This document shows, piece after piece, positions 33,826-44,400 of a DNA stretch of 64,000 nt. Each line of letters opens with the position of its first letter. Position 1 is the stretch's first letter. Location of the stretch: positions 2,666,001 through 2,730,000 of the forward strand of contig NZ_CP087196.1 in assembly GCF_024749285.1 (NCBI RefSeq), in the 5' to 3' direction. The stretch comes from Pseudomonas sp. B21-015. GTDB lineage: Bacteria; Pseudomonadota; Gammaproteobacteria; Pseudomonadales; Pseudomonadaceae. Position numbers and translations under genes: made by a program. The notes under the pieces are model-generated. The model was not told where the DNA came from. It did no database searches and saw only the letters and a list, made by a program, of their open reading frames with translations.

Positions 33826-33894
33826 GGGCAGGCCGATGTGGGAGGTGCGGGCATTGTAAGAGCAGCATTTGTCTTCCGATACCGCGTTATCGTT

Positions 33895-33989
33895 CTTCGC
33901 GAGCAAGCCCGTTCCCACATTCGACCTGTGGCGTGAAAAATATCTTTACCCACCACCCAACCCATGTAGGAGCGGGCTTGCTCGCGAAG
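33895..33989. repeat. REP pair (REPIN)
   Basis: CTTCGCGAGCAAGCCCG at 33895 and its inverted partner GGAGCGGGCTTGCTCGCG at 33969, about 45 bp apart, between the LysR and HoxX-like genes. Classic P. fluorescens REP singlets facing each other. Confidence 0.85.
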
Positions 33990-34011
33990 AGGCCCTGTCA
34001 GGCACCGCAAA

Positions 34012-35730
34012 TCAATCGGCCAATTCAACATCCCGAACAATCGCCCAATCGGCTACCAACCGCTGTGGCGTGCCACACGCCTTGCGCTTGAACACAAAGC
34101 TACGGCACTTCTCGGCGAACTGTTTGCGGTTTTGCACCATGTCCTGATGCATTTCTTCCAGCTCGGCATTGCGGCAGTGCTGCATCAATTGAGTATCGAG
34201 TTGGCTTTTGCGCTCACGCACCGCCCGGTACGCCGGATCACTCAACGCACCGTTGGCCCGTTGCAATAACCACAGACCAAACTCGTCCGGGCAGCGCGGG
34301 CCGATTTCCTGGACCATGCCCAGTTGCAAGGCCTGGGTGGCGCTGATCGGCAGACAGTCTTCGGTGAGTTTTTCCGCCATCACCTGGCCAACGGCGCGGG
34401 GCAGGCTGTAGGTCCAGTATTCGGAACCGTACAGGCCCATGGATTTGTAATGGGGGTTGAGCACGATGTCGGACCGGGCGAAGACGATATCGGCAGTCAG
34501 CGCCAGCATCACGCCGCCGGCCCCGGCATTGCCGGTCAGGCCGCTGACCACCAATTGCCGGGCGCTGAGCAGTTCCTGGCAGACGTCGTCGATCGCCTGA
34601 ATGTTGGCCCAGGCTTCCAGCCCCGGAACCGCTGCGGCCTGGATCACGTTGAGGTGCACGCCGTTGGAGAAACTGCCGCGTCCACCCTTGATCAGTAGCA
34701 CTTGGGTGTCCCGGGACTTGGCCCAGCGCAGGGCCTCCACCAGTCGCTGGCATTGTTCGGTGCTCATGGCTCCGTTGTAAAACTCGAAGGTCAGCTCGCC
34801 GACATGGCCTGATTCACGATAGCGGATCGGTTGATAGCTTTCGTTGTTGAAGGGCTCAGAGGCGATCGACCAATCAAGGGTCGGCACCTGCGCAAGCTGT
34901 TCGGCGAGTACATGCCGGGCCGGACGTTTGAAGGTTTCTTCGCCGGGCCGGGGTTTGCATCGCAGCGAACCGATCCACAGGCTGTGATCACCGGTCGCCA
35001 CCAGCACCGCATCGTCGTGCACCGCGAGAATCTCCCCCGGCATGCCGCTGCGCGAATCCAGATGAGCGTCATACAGGTAGTACTGACCGCCGGCCAGGCT
35101 CGCCAATACGCCGGGCTGGCCGTCGGCGGCGTCGATGCAGCGTTTGATGAAACGTGAGCTGTCGTGCCAGCTGAAGATCCGATCGGCTTGCTTCATGTTC
35201 GGCTGCAAGCGGCCAATCACATGGCGCTGGCTGTAATCCAGGGGCACCGGAGCGAGTCCGTCGATGAATTTCTCCACGACTTCGCGGATACAGGCGATCG
35301 CCGCGTCACTGACGCGCCCGTTGTACAACTCGGATTTGCGCAGGTCTTGGGGCAGGTTGAATTCACAGGTGGCCCAGACCGGTCCGGCGTCCATTTCCTC
35401 CACCGCTTGCAACGCGGTCACGCCCCAGCGGCCGAGTTCACGGCTGATCGCCCAGTCCAGCGCACTGGCGCCACGGTCGCCGACGATGCCTGGATGAATG
35501 ATCACCACGGGACGCTGGAGGTTGCTCCACAGTTGCTGCGGGACCCGATCCTTGAGAAATGGGCAGATCACCAGGTCGGCACCGGAGTGTTCGATCTGCT
35601 CGCACACCGCGTCTGCATCGGTGAACAGCACCACGCTGGGCGAGTGACCGGCCTGACGCAAGTCCAGCCAGGCCCGCTGGGTCAGACCGTTGAACGCCGA
35701 TGCCAGCAGAATGATCTTCAATGACCGCAT
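34012..35730 (-). CDS. HoxX-like protein (formyltransferase plus enoyl-CoA hydratase fold)
   Basis: 572 residues from the ATG at 35730. Residues 1-260 resemble a methionyl-tRNA/10-formyl-THF formyltransferase (PVVIIHPGIVGDRGASALDW, ALQAVEEMDAGPVWA), and 280-572 resemble a crotonase (SNGVHLNVIQA, NAGAGGVMLALTADIVFARS). This order is that of HoxX, which makes CO from formyl-THF through formyl-CoA for aerobic [NiFe]-hydrogenase maturation. No hydrogenase genes are in view, so an orphan or repurposed role is possible. A perfect 70-bp palindrome lies upstream. Confidence 0.82.
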   Translation of the reverse strand: MRSLKIILLASAFNGLTQRAWLDLRQAGHSPSVVLFTDADAVCEQIEHSGADLVICPFLKDRVPQQLWSNLQRPVVIIHPGIVGDRGASALDWAISRELGRWGVTALQAVEEMDAGPVWATCEFNLPQDLRKSELYNGRVSDAAIACIREVVEKFIDGLAPVPLDYSQRHVIGRLQPNMKQADRIFSWHDSSRFIKRCIDAADGQPGVLASLAGGQYYLYDAHLDSRSGMPGEILAVHDDAVLVATGDHSLWIGSLRCKPRPGEETFKRPARHVLAEQLAQVPTLDWSIASEPFNNESYQPIRYRESGHVGELTFEFYNGAMSTEQCQRLVEALRWAKSRDTQVLLIKGGRGSFSNGVHLNVIQAAAVPGLEAWANIQAIDDVCQELLSARQLVVSGLTGNAGAGGVMLALTADIVFARSDIVLNPHYKSMGLYGSEYWTYSLPRAVGQVMAEKLTEDCLPISATQALQLGMVQEIGPRCPDEFGLWLLQRANGALSDPAYRAVRERKSQLDTQLMQHCRNAELEEMHQDMVQNRKQFAEKCRSFVFKRKACGTPQRLVADWAIVRDVELAD

Positions 35731-35900
35731 GATTGACTCTTCCTTGAGAATAATAGGCCGCAGGCTCCCAATGAGCCGTCCGTGGCCTTCGATGGAAGCG
35801 CGATAGTAGAGAGTGTGCGGTGGCGAACAAGTGATCGAGATCAAGCTTGTGTCAGTGAGTGTTCCGGGACAGAAGGGACAATGCATGTTTAATGTGGGAA

Positions 35901-35974
35901 CGGGCTTGCTCGCGAAGGCTGCCTGACATTCAACAAAGATGTTGAATGTCAGGCAGCCTTCGCGAGCAAGCCCG
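35901..35974. repeat. Perfect 35-bp inverted repeat (REPIN)
   Basis: Two 35-bp arms without mismatch around a 4-nt loop (AAGA). The outer part is the REP core GGGCTTGCTCGCGAAGG; the inner part is GCCTGACATTCAACA. It lies between the amidohydrolase end and the HoxX-like start and could slow RNA decay or terminate transcription. Confidence 0.95.
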
Positions 35975-36012
35975 CACACACATTGGATGGATGGTGTTTG
36001 GCGATATTTCGT

Positions 36013-37971
36013 TCAGAACGCGAAACAGGAACAGCCAAACGCTCCCCAGAACCCTTGAAAGTCACTGACCGGCGCTGACGACAACCGCGCCCGCTCATGG
36101 CTGTGGGCATGCACCGCGCAAGCGCCCACGCACTGGTGCGCTTGCGCGGTCAGTGGCGCCAGGGGTTTCCAGTGCCCCGGTACATTCACCACCGGCGACC
36201 ACTCAGGCACCACCGGGATTGGCGGTGGCCCCAGTTTTTCGAACTCGACGCTACCATAGACAATCTTGCCGTCGACAATGGTCAGCACCGACTCGATCCA
36301 CTTGATGGCTTCATCTTCGATGTGAAAGTAGTCCGCCGACAGCGCAATCAGGTCCGCCAGTTGCCCGACCTTGATCTGGCCTTTCTTGCCTTGTTCGGAA
36401 GAAAACCAGGCGCTGCCGTGGGTGAAGAGTTCCAGCGCCGTATCGCGGCTCAAGCCTTGCGGGTAGAGCGCCAGCCCGCCGACGGTACGGCCGCTGACCA
36501 GCCAGTACAGCGACGTCCAGGGGTTGTAGCTGGAGACGCGCGTGGCGTCAGTACCGGCGCCCACCGGCACACCCTCGGCGAGCATGCGCGCGATGGGTGG
36601 TGTCGCTTCGGCCGCCTTCGCGCCGTAACGGTCGACGAAGTATTCGCCCTGGAACGCCATGCGGTCCTGAATGGCGATGCCGCCGCCCAGGGCCTTGACC
36701 CGTTCGATGTTCCGGGGAGTGATGGTTTCGGCGTGATCGAAGAACCATGGCAAACCGTCGAACGGAATATCCCGATTGACCTTCTCGAACACGTCGAGCA
36801 TGCGGCTGATGGATTCGTTGTAGGTCGCGTGCAGGCGGAAGGGCCAGCGCTGCTCCACCAGATGCCGCACCACCGGCTCCAGCTCCTGCTCCATGGTTTG
36901 CGGCAGCTCGGGGCGTGGCTCGAGGAAGTCTTCGAAATCCGCTGCCGAGAACACCAGCATTTCCCCGGCACCGTTGTGCCGCAGGAAGTCATCGCCCTGG
37001 CCGTAATGGGAGGTGTTGGTCCAGTGTTTGAAATCGCTCAGTTCTTCCTTGGGTTTCTGGGTGAACAGGTTGTAGGCAATGCGCACCGTGAGCTGTTGGT
37101 CTTTGGCCAGTTGCTGGATGACTTGATAATCGTCGGGGTAATTCTGATAACCGCCGCCGGCATCGATGGCGCTGGTGACGCCCAGTCGATTGAGCTCGCG
37201 CATGAACTGGCGGGTCGAGTTGACCTGATATTCCAGTGGCAGCTTCGGCCCCTTGGCCAGGGTCGAGTAGAGGATCATCGCGTTGGGCCGGGCGATCAGC
37301 ATGCCGGTCGGATCGCCGTTGGCATCGCGCTGGATCTCGCCACCCGGCGGGTTCGGCGTGTCGCGGGTATAACCGACGACTTTCAGCGCCGCGCGATTGA
37401 GCAGGGCGCGGTCGTAGAGGTGCAGGACGAACACCGGGGTGTCTGGCGCGGCCTTGTTCAATTCTTCAATCGTCGGCAAGCGCTTCTCGGCAAACTGGAA
37501 CTCGTTCCAGCCACCGACCACCCGCACCCATTGCGGGGTGGGTGTGCGATCGGCCTGATCCTTGAGCATGCGCAAGGCATCGGCCAGGGAAGGCACGCCT
37601 TCCCAGCGCAGTTCGAGGTTGTAGTTCAGGCCGCCACGAATCAGGTGCAGGTGCGAGTCGTTGAGGCCGGGAATCACCGTGCGCCCATGCAGGTCAATGA
37701 TTTGCGTGCCGGGGCCTTGCAGGGCCATGGCCTGGGCATCGCTGCCGACCACCACGAAGCGCCCATCCTTGATCGCGACGGCACTGGCCTGGGGTTTCTT
37801 GCGGTCGACGGTGTGCAGGCGTCCGTTGTACAGAATCAGGTCGGCGGGGGTGTCGGGCATGGTTTTGCTCCCTGCGGTTAGCGGACTGATCCAGGCACCG
37901 ATGGCGCCTGCCGAAAGACCTTGCAGTACACGGCGGCGACTGAAGTCGTTGTGCTCGTCAGGTGGACTCAT
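36013..37971 (-). CDS. Tat-exported amidohydrolase (YtcJ-like)
   Basis: The 652-residue protein begins with a twin-arginine signal (DFSRRRVLQGLSAGAIGAW). The mature enzyme is a YtcJ-type amidohydrolase-3: LILYNGRLHTVDRKKPQASA, metal ligands HLH in PGLNDSHLHLIRGG, RLHATYNES, FDHAETITP and GAGTDATRVSSYNPW. It probably acts in the periplasm on amide or ester bonds, substrate unknown. The last 45 residues (CVGACAVHAHSHERAR and a cysteine-bearing end) are an unusual addition. The start at 37971 is set by the Tat motif. Confidence 0.88.
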   Translation of the reverse strand: MSPPDEHNDFSRRRVLQGLSAGAIGAWISPLTAGSKTMPDTPADLILYNGRLHTVDRKKPQASAVAIKDGRFVVVGSDAQAMALQGPGTQIIDLHGRTVIPGLNDSHLHLIRGGLNYNLELRWEGVPSLADALRMLKDQADRTPTPQWVRVVGGWNEFQFAEKRLPTIEELNKAAPDTPVFVLHLYDRALLNRAALKVVGYTRDTPNPPGGEIQRDANGDPTGMLIARPNAMILYSTLAKGPKLPLEYQVNSTRQFMRELNRLGVTSAIDAGGGYQNYPDDYQVIQQLAKDQQLTVRIAYNLFTQKPKEELSDFKHWTNTSHYGQGDDFLRHNGAGEMLVFSAADFEDFLEPRPELPQTMEQELEPVVRHLVEQRWPFRLHATYNESISRMLDVFEKVNRDIPFDGLPWFFDHAETITPRNIERVKALGGGIAIQDRMAFQGEYFVDRYGAKAAEATPPIARMLAEGVPVGAGTDATRVSSYNPWTSLYWLVSGRTVGGLALYPQGLSRDTALELFTHGSAWFSSEQGKKGQIKVGQLADLIALSADYFHIEDEAIKWIESVLTIVDGKIVYGSVEFEKLGPPPIPVVPEWSPVVNVPGHWKPLAPLTAQAHQCVGACAVHAHSHERARLSSAPVSDFQGFWGAFGCSCFAF

Positions 37972-38184
37972 GGCAGTGTTCTCCGCTCAGTTCTTCACAA
38001 AAGAAGCAGGGGTTGAACAGCCGATGTCTGACGCATGCGGCCAGCAAGGAATATAGACCGCAAATCCGCTAGCGGCCTGTTTTAAGTGCCTGACAGATCG
38101 GTTAGATTCCCCGCCCGGCTCAAACACGGACGTAGACGATGGCATACGCTGCCGCTCGATCCGAAGGACAAGGACAACTGCTCA

Positions 38185-38781
38185 GTGACATCTCTTAAAG
38201 TCAGTAACCCGAAAGGTATTTTGATCGCAGCGCTGATAGCCACCGGCCTGGTCGGGACTTATCTGTACGCCAGTCAGGGCAACAGCATCCCCGATACCGT
38301 GATGATGACAACTCGCGCTACGGGGGGTAGTGAGCCAACGTTCGATGCCACGAAGTGGTTTCGTAATGGCATGTATGTGCCCCAGGAACTCGACGGCAAG
38401 TTGAATCCGTACATCATGACTCGCAGCAAGCCATTTGTTTTCACCGCCAAGGACAATGAATTTCTGATCCAGGCGGCCATTGAGGCGCTGGAGGATGTTC
38501 GACCTGAAGTGGATACTCAGCCTGTCTGGAATACATGGCCGGTGCTGACCCGGCGTGTGCGTTACAACTACAGCTTCTTCAGTGCCCCGGATAAGCCGGC
38601 GGATCTTTACAATCTTTATCTGCAGGTGAGCTATCGCAAGTTTGTCATCGGCGTTCAGCTCGACGGAGATGAAGGCAACCTCACCTATGACGGTGAAGTG
38701 ACCGAGGTCAACGGCGTAGACCCAGAGCAGGAAGCACATATCAAAGTCTTCGAAGAAATGGATGACGCCGGCACTCGCTGA
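38185..38781 (+). CDS. Membrane-anchored protein of unknown function
   Basis: About 198 residues from a GTG at 38185: TSLKVSNPKGILIAALIATG with one hydrophobic helix, then a soluble part (DATKWFRNGMYVPQELDGKL, TRRVRYNYSFFSAPDKPADL, VIGVQLDGDEGNLTYDGEVT). An earlier start at 38086 would add an unlikely arginine-rich leader. Probably faces the periplasm. No family recognised. A hairpin follows the stop. Confidence 0.6.
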   Translation: MTSLKVSNPKGILIAALIATGLVGTYLYASQGNSIPDTVMMTTRATGGSEPTFDATKWFRNGMYVPQELDGKLNPYIMTRSKPFVFTAKDNEFLIQAAIEALEDVRPEVDTQPVWNTWPVLTRRVRYNYSFFSAPDKPADLYNLYLQVSYRKFVIGVQLDGDEGNLTYDGEVTEVNGVDPEQEAHIKVFEEMDDAGTR

Positions 38782-38793
38782 GCCCTGAAACGA

Positions 38794-38820
38794 CGAATCC
38801 CGCCATATGGGCGGGATTCG
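38794..38820. terminator. Hairpin between convergent genes
   Basis: CGAATCCCGCC with an 11-bp perfect inverted copy and 5-nt loop, between the plus-strand gene ending at 38781 and the minus-strand SCP2 gene. No T tract on the plus side, so strength is uncertain. Confidence 0.6.
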
Positions 38821-38860
38821 CACGCAGCCAGAGAGGCTCCCGAGAGCGGGAGCCGTCGTC

Positions 38861-39175
38861 TTACGCCGGGAACAGCTCGGACAGTTTCATGGCCAGCATC
38901 ATGTCGCCTTCAGCGCGCAGTTTGCCGCCCATGAACGCTTGCATGCCGTCGGTTTCGCCGCTGACGATGCCTTCCAGGGTTTCGCCGTCCATCACCAGAG
39001 TGACCTGGGCGTCCGGGTTCTCGCCTTCTTGCAGCTCGCAGGTGCCGTCTTTGACGATCAACGAGAAGTTCTTGGTGTCGTCGATGCGGAAACCGAATAC
39101 CAGGTCCAGACCGGCAGCAGCGGCTGGGTTGAACTTGGCTTTCATTGCTTGTACGGCATCAGCTACGGAGGTCAT
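38861..39175 (-). CDS. SCP2 sterol-binding domain protein
   Basis: The 104-residue product (MTSVADAVQAMKAKFNPAAA, LDLVFGFRIDDTKNFSLIVK, ITLVMDGETLEGIVSGETDG-like core, MMLAMKLSELFPA) is a stand-alone SCP2 domain, a lipid carrier with a hydrophobic tunnel. It is cytosolic. AAAGGATCG precedes the ATG. Complete and normal in length. Confidence 0.92.
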   Translation of the reverse strand: MTSVADAVQAMKAKFNPAAAAGLDLVFGFRIDDTKNFSLIVKDGTCELQEGENPDAQVTLVMDGETLEGIVSGETDGMQAFMGGKLRAEGDMMLAMKLSELFPA

Positions 39176-39239
39176 GGTTCGATCCTTTCTTGGGTAATTA
39201 GAGCTGGGTGATTACAGCCAGGGTCACAATAGTCCGGAC

Positions 39240-39950
39240 TCAGCGAAACGTGATGAGTTCCGGGGCCTTCAGCAGTTGCAGGTGCGTATGACTGTTGAAG
39301 GAAGCCAGGGCCACCTCGCGACCACGAAACTTGAGCAGGTTGAGCGAGGTGTTGACGATTTGCCAGTTCAGTTCAAAGGCCTGCCTGGCAGGCATTTGCG
39401 TAATGAGGTGGAGCAGGGCGGTGATGGTGCCGCCGGAGGTGAACACGGCAATTTTCTGGGTGTTGTCGGCGTGTTCGAGCAGCCGTTGCAGGCCGGCCTG
39501 CACACGTTCGACGAAGCCCAGCCAGCTTTCCAGGCCCGGTGTGTCATAGGTGCCGGCGAGCCAGCGCTCGATGATCAGGGCGAAGATGCGCTGGAACTCG
39601 GCACGGTTTTGCGCGGCGTTGCGCAGGATATCCAGCGCTTCGGGCTCGTCTTCCAGCATGGCCGGCAGCAGGGCACGGATCACCGCGTCGGCGTCGAATT
39701 CGTTGAACGCGGAATCGATTTCCAGCGTCGGCACCGGCAAACCGACGGCGGTGAGCTGTTCCAGCGCGCTGCAGGCGGTATGTTGCTGGCGGCGCAGGTC
39801 GCCCGACAGGCAGCGATCGAAGCGGACACCGAGTTCGGCCAGGTGCTGGCCGAGGACTTCTGCCTGACGAATACCGGTCGGCGACAGAACGTCATAGTCG
39901 TCTGCACCAAAGGAGGCCTGGCCATGTCGAATCAAGTAGATGCTGCCCAC
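39240..39950 (-). CDS. Histidine phosphatase family protein
   Basis: From the GTG at 39950 the product reads MGSIYLIRHGQASFGADDYD, with the RHG phospho-histidine motif at residues 8-10. Further family residues are CLSGDLRRQQHTACS and the second histidine in VFTSGGTITALLHL, though the usual H of the SHGG motif is a serine-glycine pair here. The family includes phosphoglycerate mutases and SixA-type phosphatases. A longer TTG start at 40013 exists but fits the family less well. Confidence 0.85.
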   Translation of the reverse strand: MGSIYLIRHGQASFGADDYDVLSPTGIRQAEVLGQHLAELGVRFDRCLSGDLRRQQHTACSALEQLTAVGLPVPTLEIDSAFNEFDADAVIRALLPAMLEDEPEALDILRNAAQNRAEFQRIFALIIERWLAGTYDTPGLESWLGFVERVQAGLQRLLEHADNTQKIAVFTSGGTITALLHLITQMPARQAFELNWQIVNTSLNLLKFRGREVALASFNSHTHLQLLKAPELITFR

Positions 39951-40153
39951 GTCCGCGTCATCCCGGTACGTTGAAGGTTTGGCGAGGTTATGAGGATGAC
40001 GGTGAGCTGTCAATGAAAAAACATACGCTTGTTTGAAATGCCCGTTACAGGCCTGTTGCCAGAGGTTTCACGGCTGGTCGTCGGGCCGGTGCATGGGTAT
40101 GCTGGAGGTATCCCGCGCGTGTTTATGCCGCGCATCGTCTTGAAGGAGTCCCT

Positions 40154-41176
40154 GTGGAGCTTTTGTCCGAGTACGCCATTTTTCTGGCCAAGACCGTGAC
40201 CCTGGTAATCGCCATTCTGGTGGTCCTGGCCAGTTTTGCGGCGTTGCGCAGCAAAGGCCGGCGCAAGTCGACCGGCCAGTTGCAAGTCAGCAAACTCAAT
40301 GATTTCTACAAAGGGCTACGCGAGCGCCTGGAGCAAACCTTGCTCGACAAGGATCAGCTCAAGGCCCTGCGCAAGTCCCAGGCGAAAACCGAGAAAAAGC
40401 AAAAGAAGAAACCCGAGGCCAAGCCGCGGGTGTTCGTGCTGGATTTCGACGGCGACATCAAGGCGTCGGCCACTGAAAACCTGCGCCACGAAATCACCGC
40501 GCTGCTGACCCTCGCCACGCCAAAGGACGAAGTGGTGTTGCGCCTGGAAAGTGGCGGCGGCATGGTTCACAGCTATGGCCTGGCATCCTCGCAACTTGCG
40601 CGGATCCGTGAAGCCGGTGTGCCGTTGACCGTGTGCATCGACAAGGTCGCGGCCAGCGGCGGCTACATGATGGCGTGCATCGGCGAGAAGATTATCAGCG
40701 CACCGTTCGCGATCCTCGGCTCGATCGGCGTGGTGGCACAGTTGCCGAACGTCAATCGCCTGCTGAAAAAACACGACATCGACTTCGAAGTACTGACGGC
40801 CGGCGAGTACAAGCGCACCCTGACGGTGTTTGGCGAAAACACCGAGAAGGGCCGCGAGAAGTTCCAGGAAGAGCTGGACATCACTCATCAGTTGTTCAAG
40901 AACTTCGTTTCCCGCTATCGCCCGCAACTGGCCATCGACGAAGTGGCCACCGGTGAAATCTGGCTCGGTGTTTCGGCACTCGACAAGCAACTGGTGGACG
41001 AGCTCAAGACCAGCGACGAATACCTTGCCGAACGGGCCAAACAGTCTGAGCTCTATCATCTGCATTACACCGAACGTAAAAGCCTGCAGGAACGCATCGG
41101 CATCGCGGCCAGCGGTTCGATCGATCGCGTTTTACTGAGCTGGTGGAGCCGCTTGACCCAACAACGCTTCTGGTAA
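40154..41176 (+). CDS. sohB: Inner membrane protease SohB
   Basis: The 340-residue product has a membrane helix (AIFLAKTVTLVIAILVVLAS), a basic linker (KKQKKKPEAKPR) and an S49 protease domain with the Ser-Lys dyad S168 (VAASGGYMMA) and K220 (AGEYKRTL). SohB is a signal-peptide-peptidase-like enzyme whose active site faces the periplasm. GTG start with GAAGGAG upstream. Full length. Confidence 0.93.
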   Translation: MELLSEYAIFLAKTVTLVIAILVVLASFAALRSKGRRKSTGQLQVSKLNDFYKGLRERLEQTLLDKDQLKALRKSQAKTEKKQKKKPEAKPRVFVLDFDGDIKASATENLRHEITALLTLATPKDEVVLRLESGGGMVHSYGLASSQLARIREAGVPLTVCIDKVAASGGYMMACIGEKIISAPFAILGSIGVVAQLPNVNRLLKKHDIDFEVLTAGEYKRTLTVFGENTEKGREKFQEELDITHQLFKNFVSRYRPQLAIDEVATGEIWLGVSALDKQLVDELKTSDEYLAERAKQSELYHLHYTERKSLQERIGIAASGSIDRVLLSWWSRLTQQRFW

Positions 41177-41229
41177 AAACCCGACGAAACCGGGCTTTAC
41201 CTAATGCCAGTCAATCAAGGTGCGAAACC

Positions 41230-41319
41230 TGTGGGAGCGGGCTTGCTCGCGAAGGCGGTGTGTCAGACGACTTCAATGTTGACTGGGCCATTGCTTTCGA
41301 GAGCAAGCCCGCTCCCACA
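41230..41319. repeat. REP pair (REPIN)
   Basis: TGTGGGAGCGGGCTTGCTCG at 41230 and its inverted counterpart GAGCAAGCCCGCTCCCACA ending at 41319, between sohB and the LRR toxin-like gene. Confidence 0.85.
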
Positions 41320-41465
41320 TGGACTGCCTGGTTTCGTCGTTTTGGGCGGTTCTTTTCTGTCTTTATCGGAGAATTTTCCTCGCGGTTTCGGGGACCTTTC
41401 CGGCTTCCTACCCATCCATGCCGGTTTACTGTAGACGTCCTCGACTGACTGCAATGGACTGCACC

Positions 41466-44400
41466 ATGAGTGACTCAACGCTTAACCAGATGAACCTCCC
41501 GGAACCGGTTCCGGCTCCGGGAATGCGCGACGAACTGCGCGCTGTCGTAGACACTGCGCGGCCGCAAACACCGGGTCAGTTTGGCGCGGATCTGTTCAAG
41601 GACAAATGGGGACGGGACATCGATCCGCACACGGCTTTGTTGGTTACCCTCGACTACAACTACAAAGGACATCCTGCACAGAACGGCATCCATCAAGGCC
41701 AGGTGGCCGATTCCCGGACATTGCTGCAGGCGCTGCTCGGCGATTACCAAACGGTGGGGGACGGACGCTTCGGCGAAACCGCCTTTGGCTTGTACACCCC
41801 ACCCGACATCGGTCCGTCCGTGCGTATCGTCGAGCATGTCGACGAGTTCGCTAATCACGGCAGCGGCAACCACCAGACCTATGAAGGGGTCTATCGCCAG
41901 ACCGTTCCGCAAACCTATGGGCCACTCACGCAAATTCCCCTGAAACCCGCCGACTTCAAGCAATGGGTCTGGACGCTGGAGCTCAAGGATTTGTACCAGG
42001 CCTATCTTGAGCGAGCATGGCCCTCGGATGAGGCGATCATGGCCGCCAAGTCCTACCCGCTGAGGACTTCGGTCAAAGCCGCATTTGTCATGAGTGCCTG
42101 GTTGCAACGCCATGAAAACAGCCTTAGCCAGCAAGGCCTGGAGCTGGCCCTGCAGGCGGCGGGACTGCCATCGCATCAAGCCTGGGGCACGCTGACCCTC
42201 AAGCAGTTGCAGGCACCGACCCGGATGCCTTCCTCGATCATGGTCGGGCGCCTTGAGCTTTATCGCTATACGGCGACGGACATCTGGACCTGGCGCGAAC
42301 GCTCCGGCTCAAGGATTTTGTTATACATCCCCGGCAATTCATCGCCGTTGCATGAGTTCATCGATGCTGCACATTTGCAGCGCTGGATCGTGGCGCAGGG
42401 CAAGGGCGATGACACGAAGCGGGCGCTGGCGAGTCACTTTGCCGAGGCGGATCGCGAGGATGGCACCTTCCACGCCGGCGTGTTGACGGCGCTGGAAGGC
42501 ATGGTGGTCTACCCGAATAAACACCGGCTGACTAAAACGGCCGGCCTGTTTAACGACGATGGCTACTGGGACCCTGCTCAATACGTTGGTTTCGAGCAGC
42601 CTTCCTCACTCATCGATCCTTTCGCCCAATTGGTGCTGACCATGAAGCGCGCGGCTCAGGCCAGCGTTGACAGCATTCGTGACGACGCGCAGGTCAACCG
42701 GGACAACTTGAGTGCAGTCGTCGAACCGATCGTGCAATGGGTCAACCGTTTCGGTCCGTTGGCGTTGTTTGTTCCGGGGGGCGAGGGGCTGCTGGCACTG
42801 GCCGGGCTGATCGATGCCGGTTATGGCCTGGACCAGGCGGTCAACGGCGAGACGTCGACACAACGCTCGGAGGGGGTGACTCGCACAGTGTTCGGTTTGC
42901 TTAATGCGCTGCCATTGGCAGCAGCAGGCGCGGCGCATGGGGTCGAAGGTGCCGAGGCCGCGAATCCGCTCGAGAGAGGGCGTGAGCCCATCGATGCAGG
43001 TCAGGAACCGGTTGGCAAATCTGTTCCCGATCTGCCTGTAAACGCACCTCCGGCGCCATTGCCCGCCGAAGCGATGAGTCGCCGGGAGTTGCTTCGGGGA
43101 ATCGGTTCGTCGGTAGCTGGCTTCAGTGACGAAACGCTGGCACAGATCGGCAAAATCAGTGCCGTCGACAACGACATGCTGCGGGTGATGCACACGGGGC
43201 GTCCGCCCACGCCGTTGCTCGGCGACACCATCAGCCGCTTTCGGATCGACCAGGATCTTGAACACCTCGCCGATGGCGAACGCACAGCGCTGTTCAACAG
43301 CCGCTACCAGGCCTTGCAGCAGTCGGATAATGCCTGGGTCGGCTTGTTTCAACGGCAATATCCCGACCTGCCAAAAAGCGCCGTGGAGCAAATGCTCGAC
43401 CGTTATGGCGTGGACCTCCAGTCATCGCCTGACATGGTGGAGGCAAAGAGACTGTTCAGTCGCCTCGACAGCAAAGCCCGCCAGTACCAGCAGCATGTGC
43501 GCTTGAATCGTGCCTATGAGGGGCTTTATCTGCGCTCGATGAGAAATCCCGAGTCGGACACGCTGGCGTTGCATTCACTGCCAAACCTGCCCGGTTGGCC
43601 GAAGGGCCTGCGTATCGACGTGCTCGATGCATCTCTCAATGGGCGGGTGCTGGATCGTTGCGGCCCACTCGAATCCACCGATGTGCGACGCCTGATCAAA
43701 ACCGCCAGTCAGCGCTACGAGGTGGTCAACGTTGCAAAACGTACGGATTTCCATGAGGCGGTACTCGGCGTTCTGTCCGATTCGGAGCGCGCTGCTTTGC
43801 TGTTGCCCGCAGTGGACCCGGTTGGCGCCTTGAAGGGTTACATCGGCGAGCGGGCGTTGTCCCGTTCCGAGCTGATGACCGGGCTGGGCAGGATGGACAC
43901 CGGTTTGCCCTTCGAAACGCAAGGGTTGCGCGGCGGCGGTTTCCCGACGACAGCCCAGGCCGAAGCGCTGACGCAGCAGATGATGCGGCTACAGCTTCAG
44001 GATATTTATCCGGATTTCAGCAATGCCGAGGCCGATGAGCTTTTGCAGCGGGTGGGCGCCGGTGCACAGGCGCACATTGATGGTCTGAAACAGCAATTGC
44101 AGCAACTGAACGCCGACCTGAGCGCCTGGATCGACCAGGTTGCCCAAGACATCGACGACATGGATATCCCTGTTCTGACCGCCGACGATGAGGCGGCGCA
44201 GGGAATGAACGCCCGGCAGATTGCGATCCATAACGCCGAACAGGTGCAAGCGGTGATGGCGACCGAGCAGGACACCAGGAGCGAGCTTGCCGTCGAACTG
44301 GTTTCCATATGGCAAAAGCGCGCGCTTCAGGGCAATCGGATTTACGCCGGTGGTCAGTTAGTGGGATATAGAATGGACATGGCGTTCGAGGACTACCATC

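Noticed and set aside
34012..35730. Plain methionyl-tRNA formyltransferase
   Set aside because: The C-terminal half is a crotonase fold and the length is 572 residues, which fits HoxX and not Fmt.
36097..37881. 594-residue open frame opposite the amidohydrolase
   Set aside because: Antisense shadow of a clear Tat-exported enzyme; no recognisable domain.
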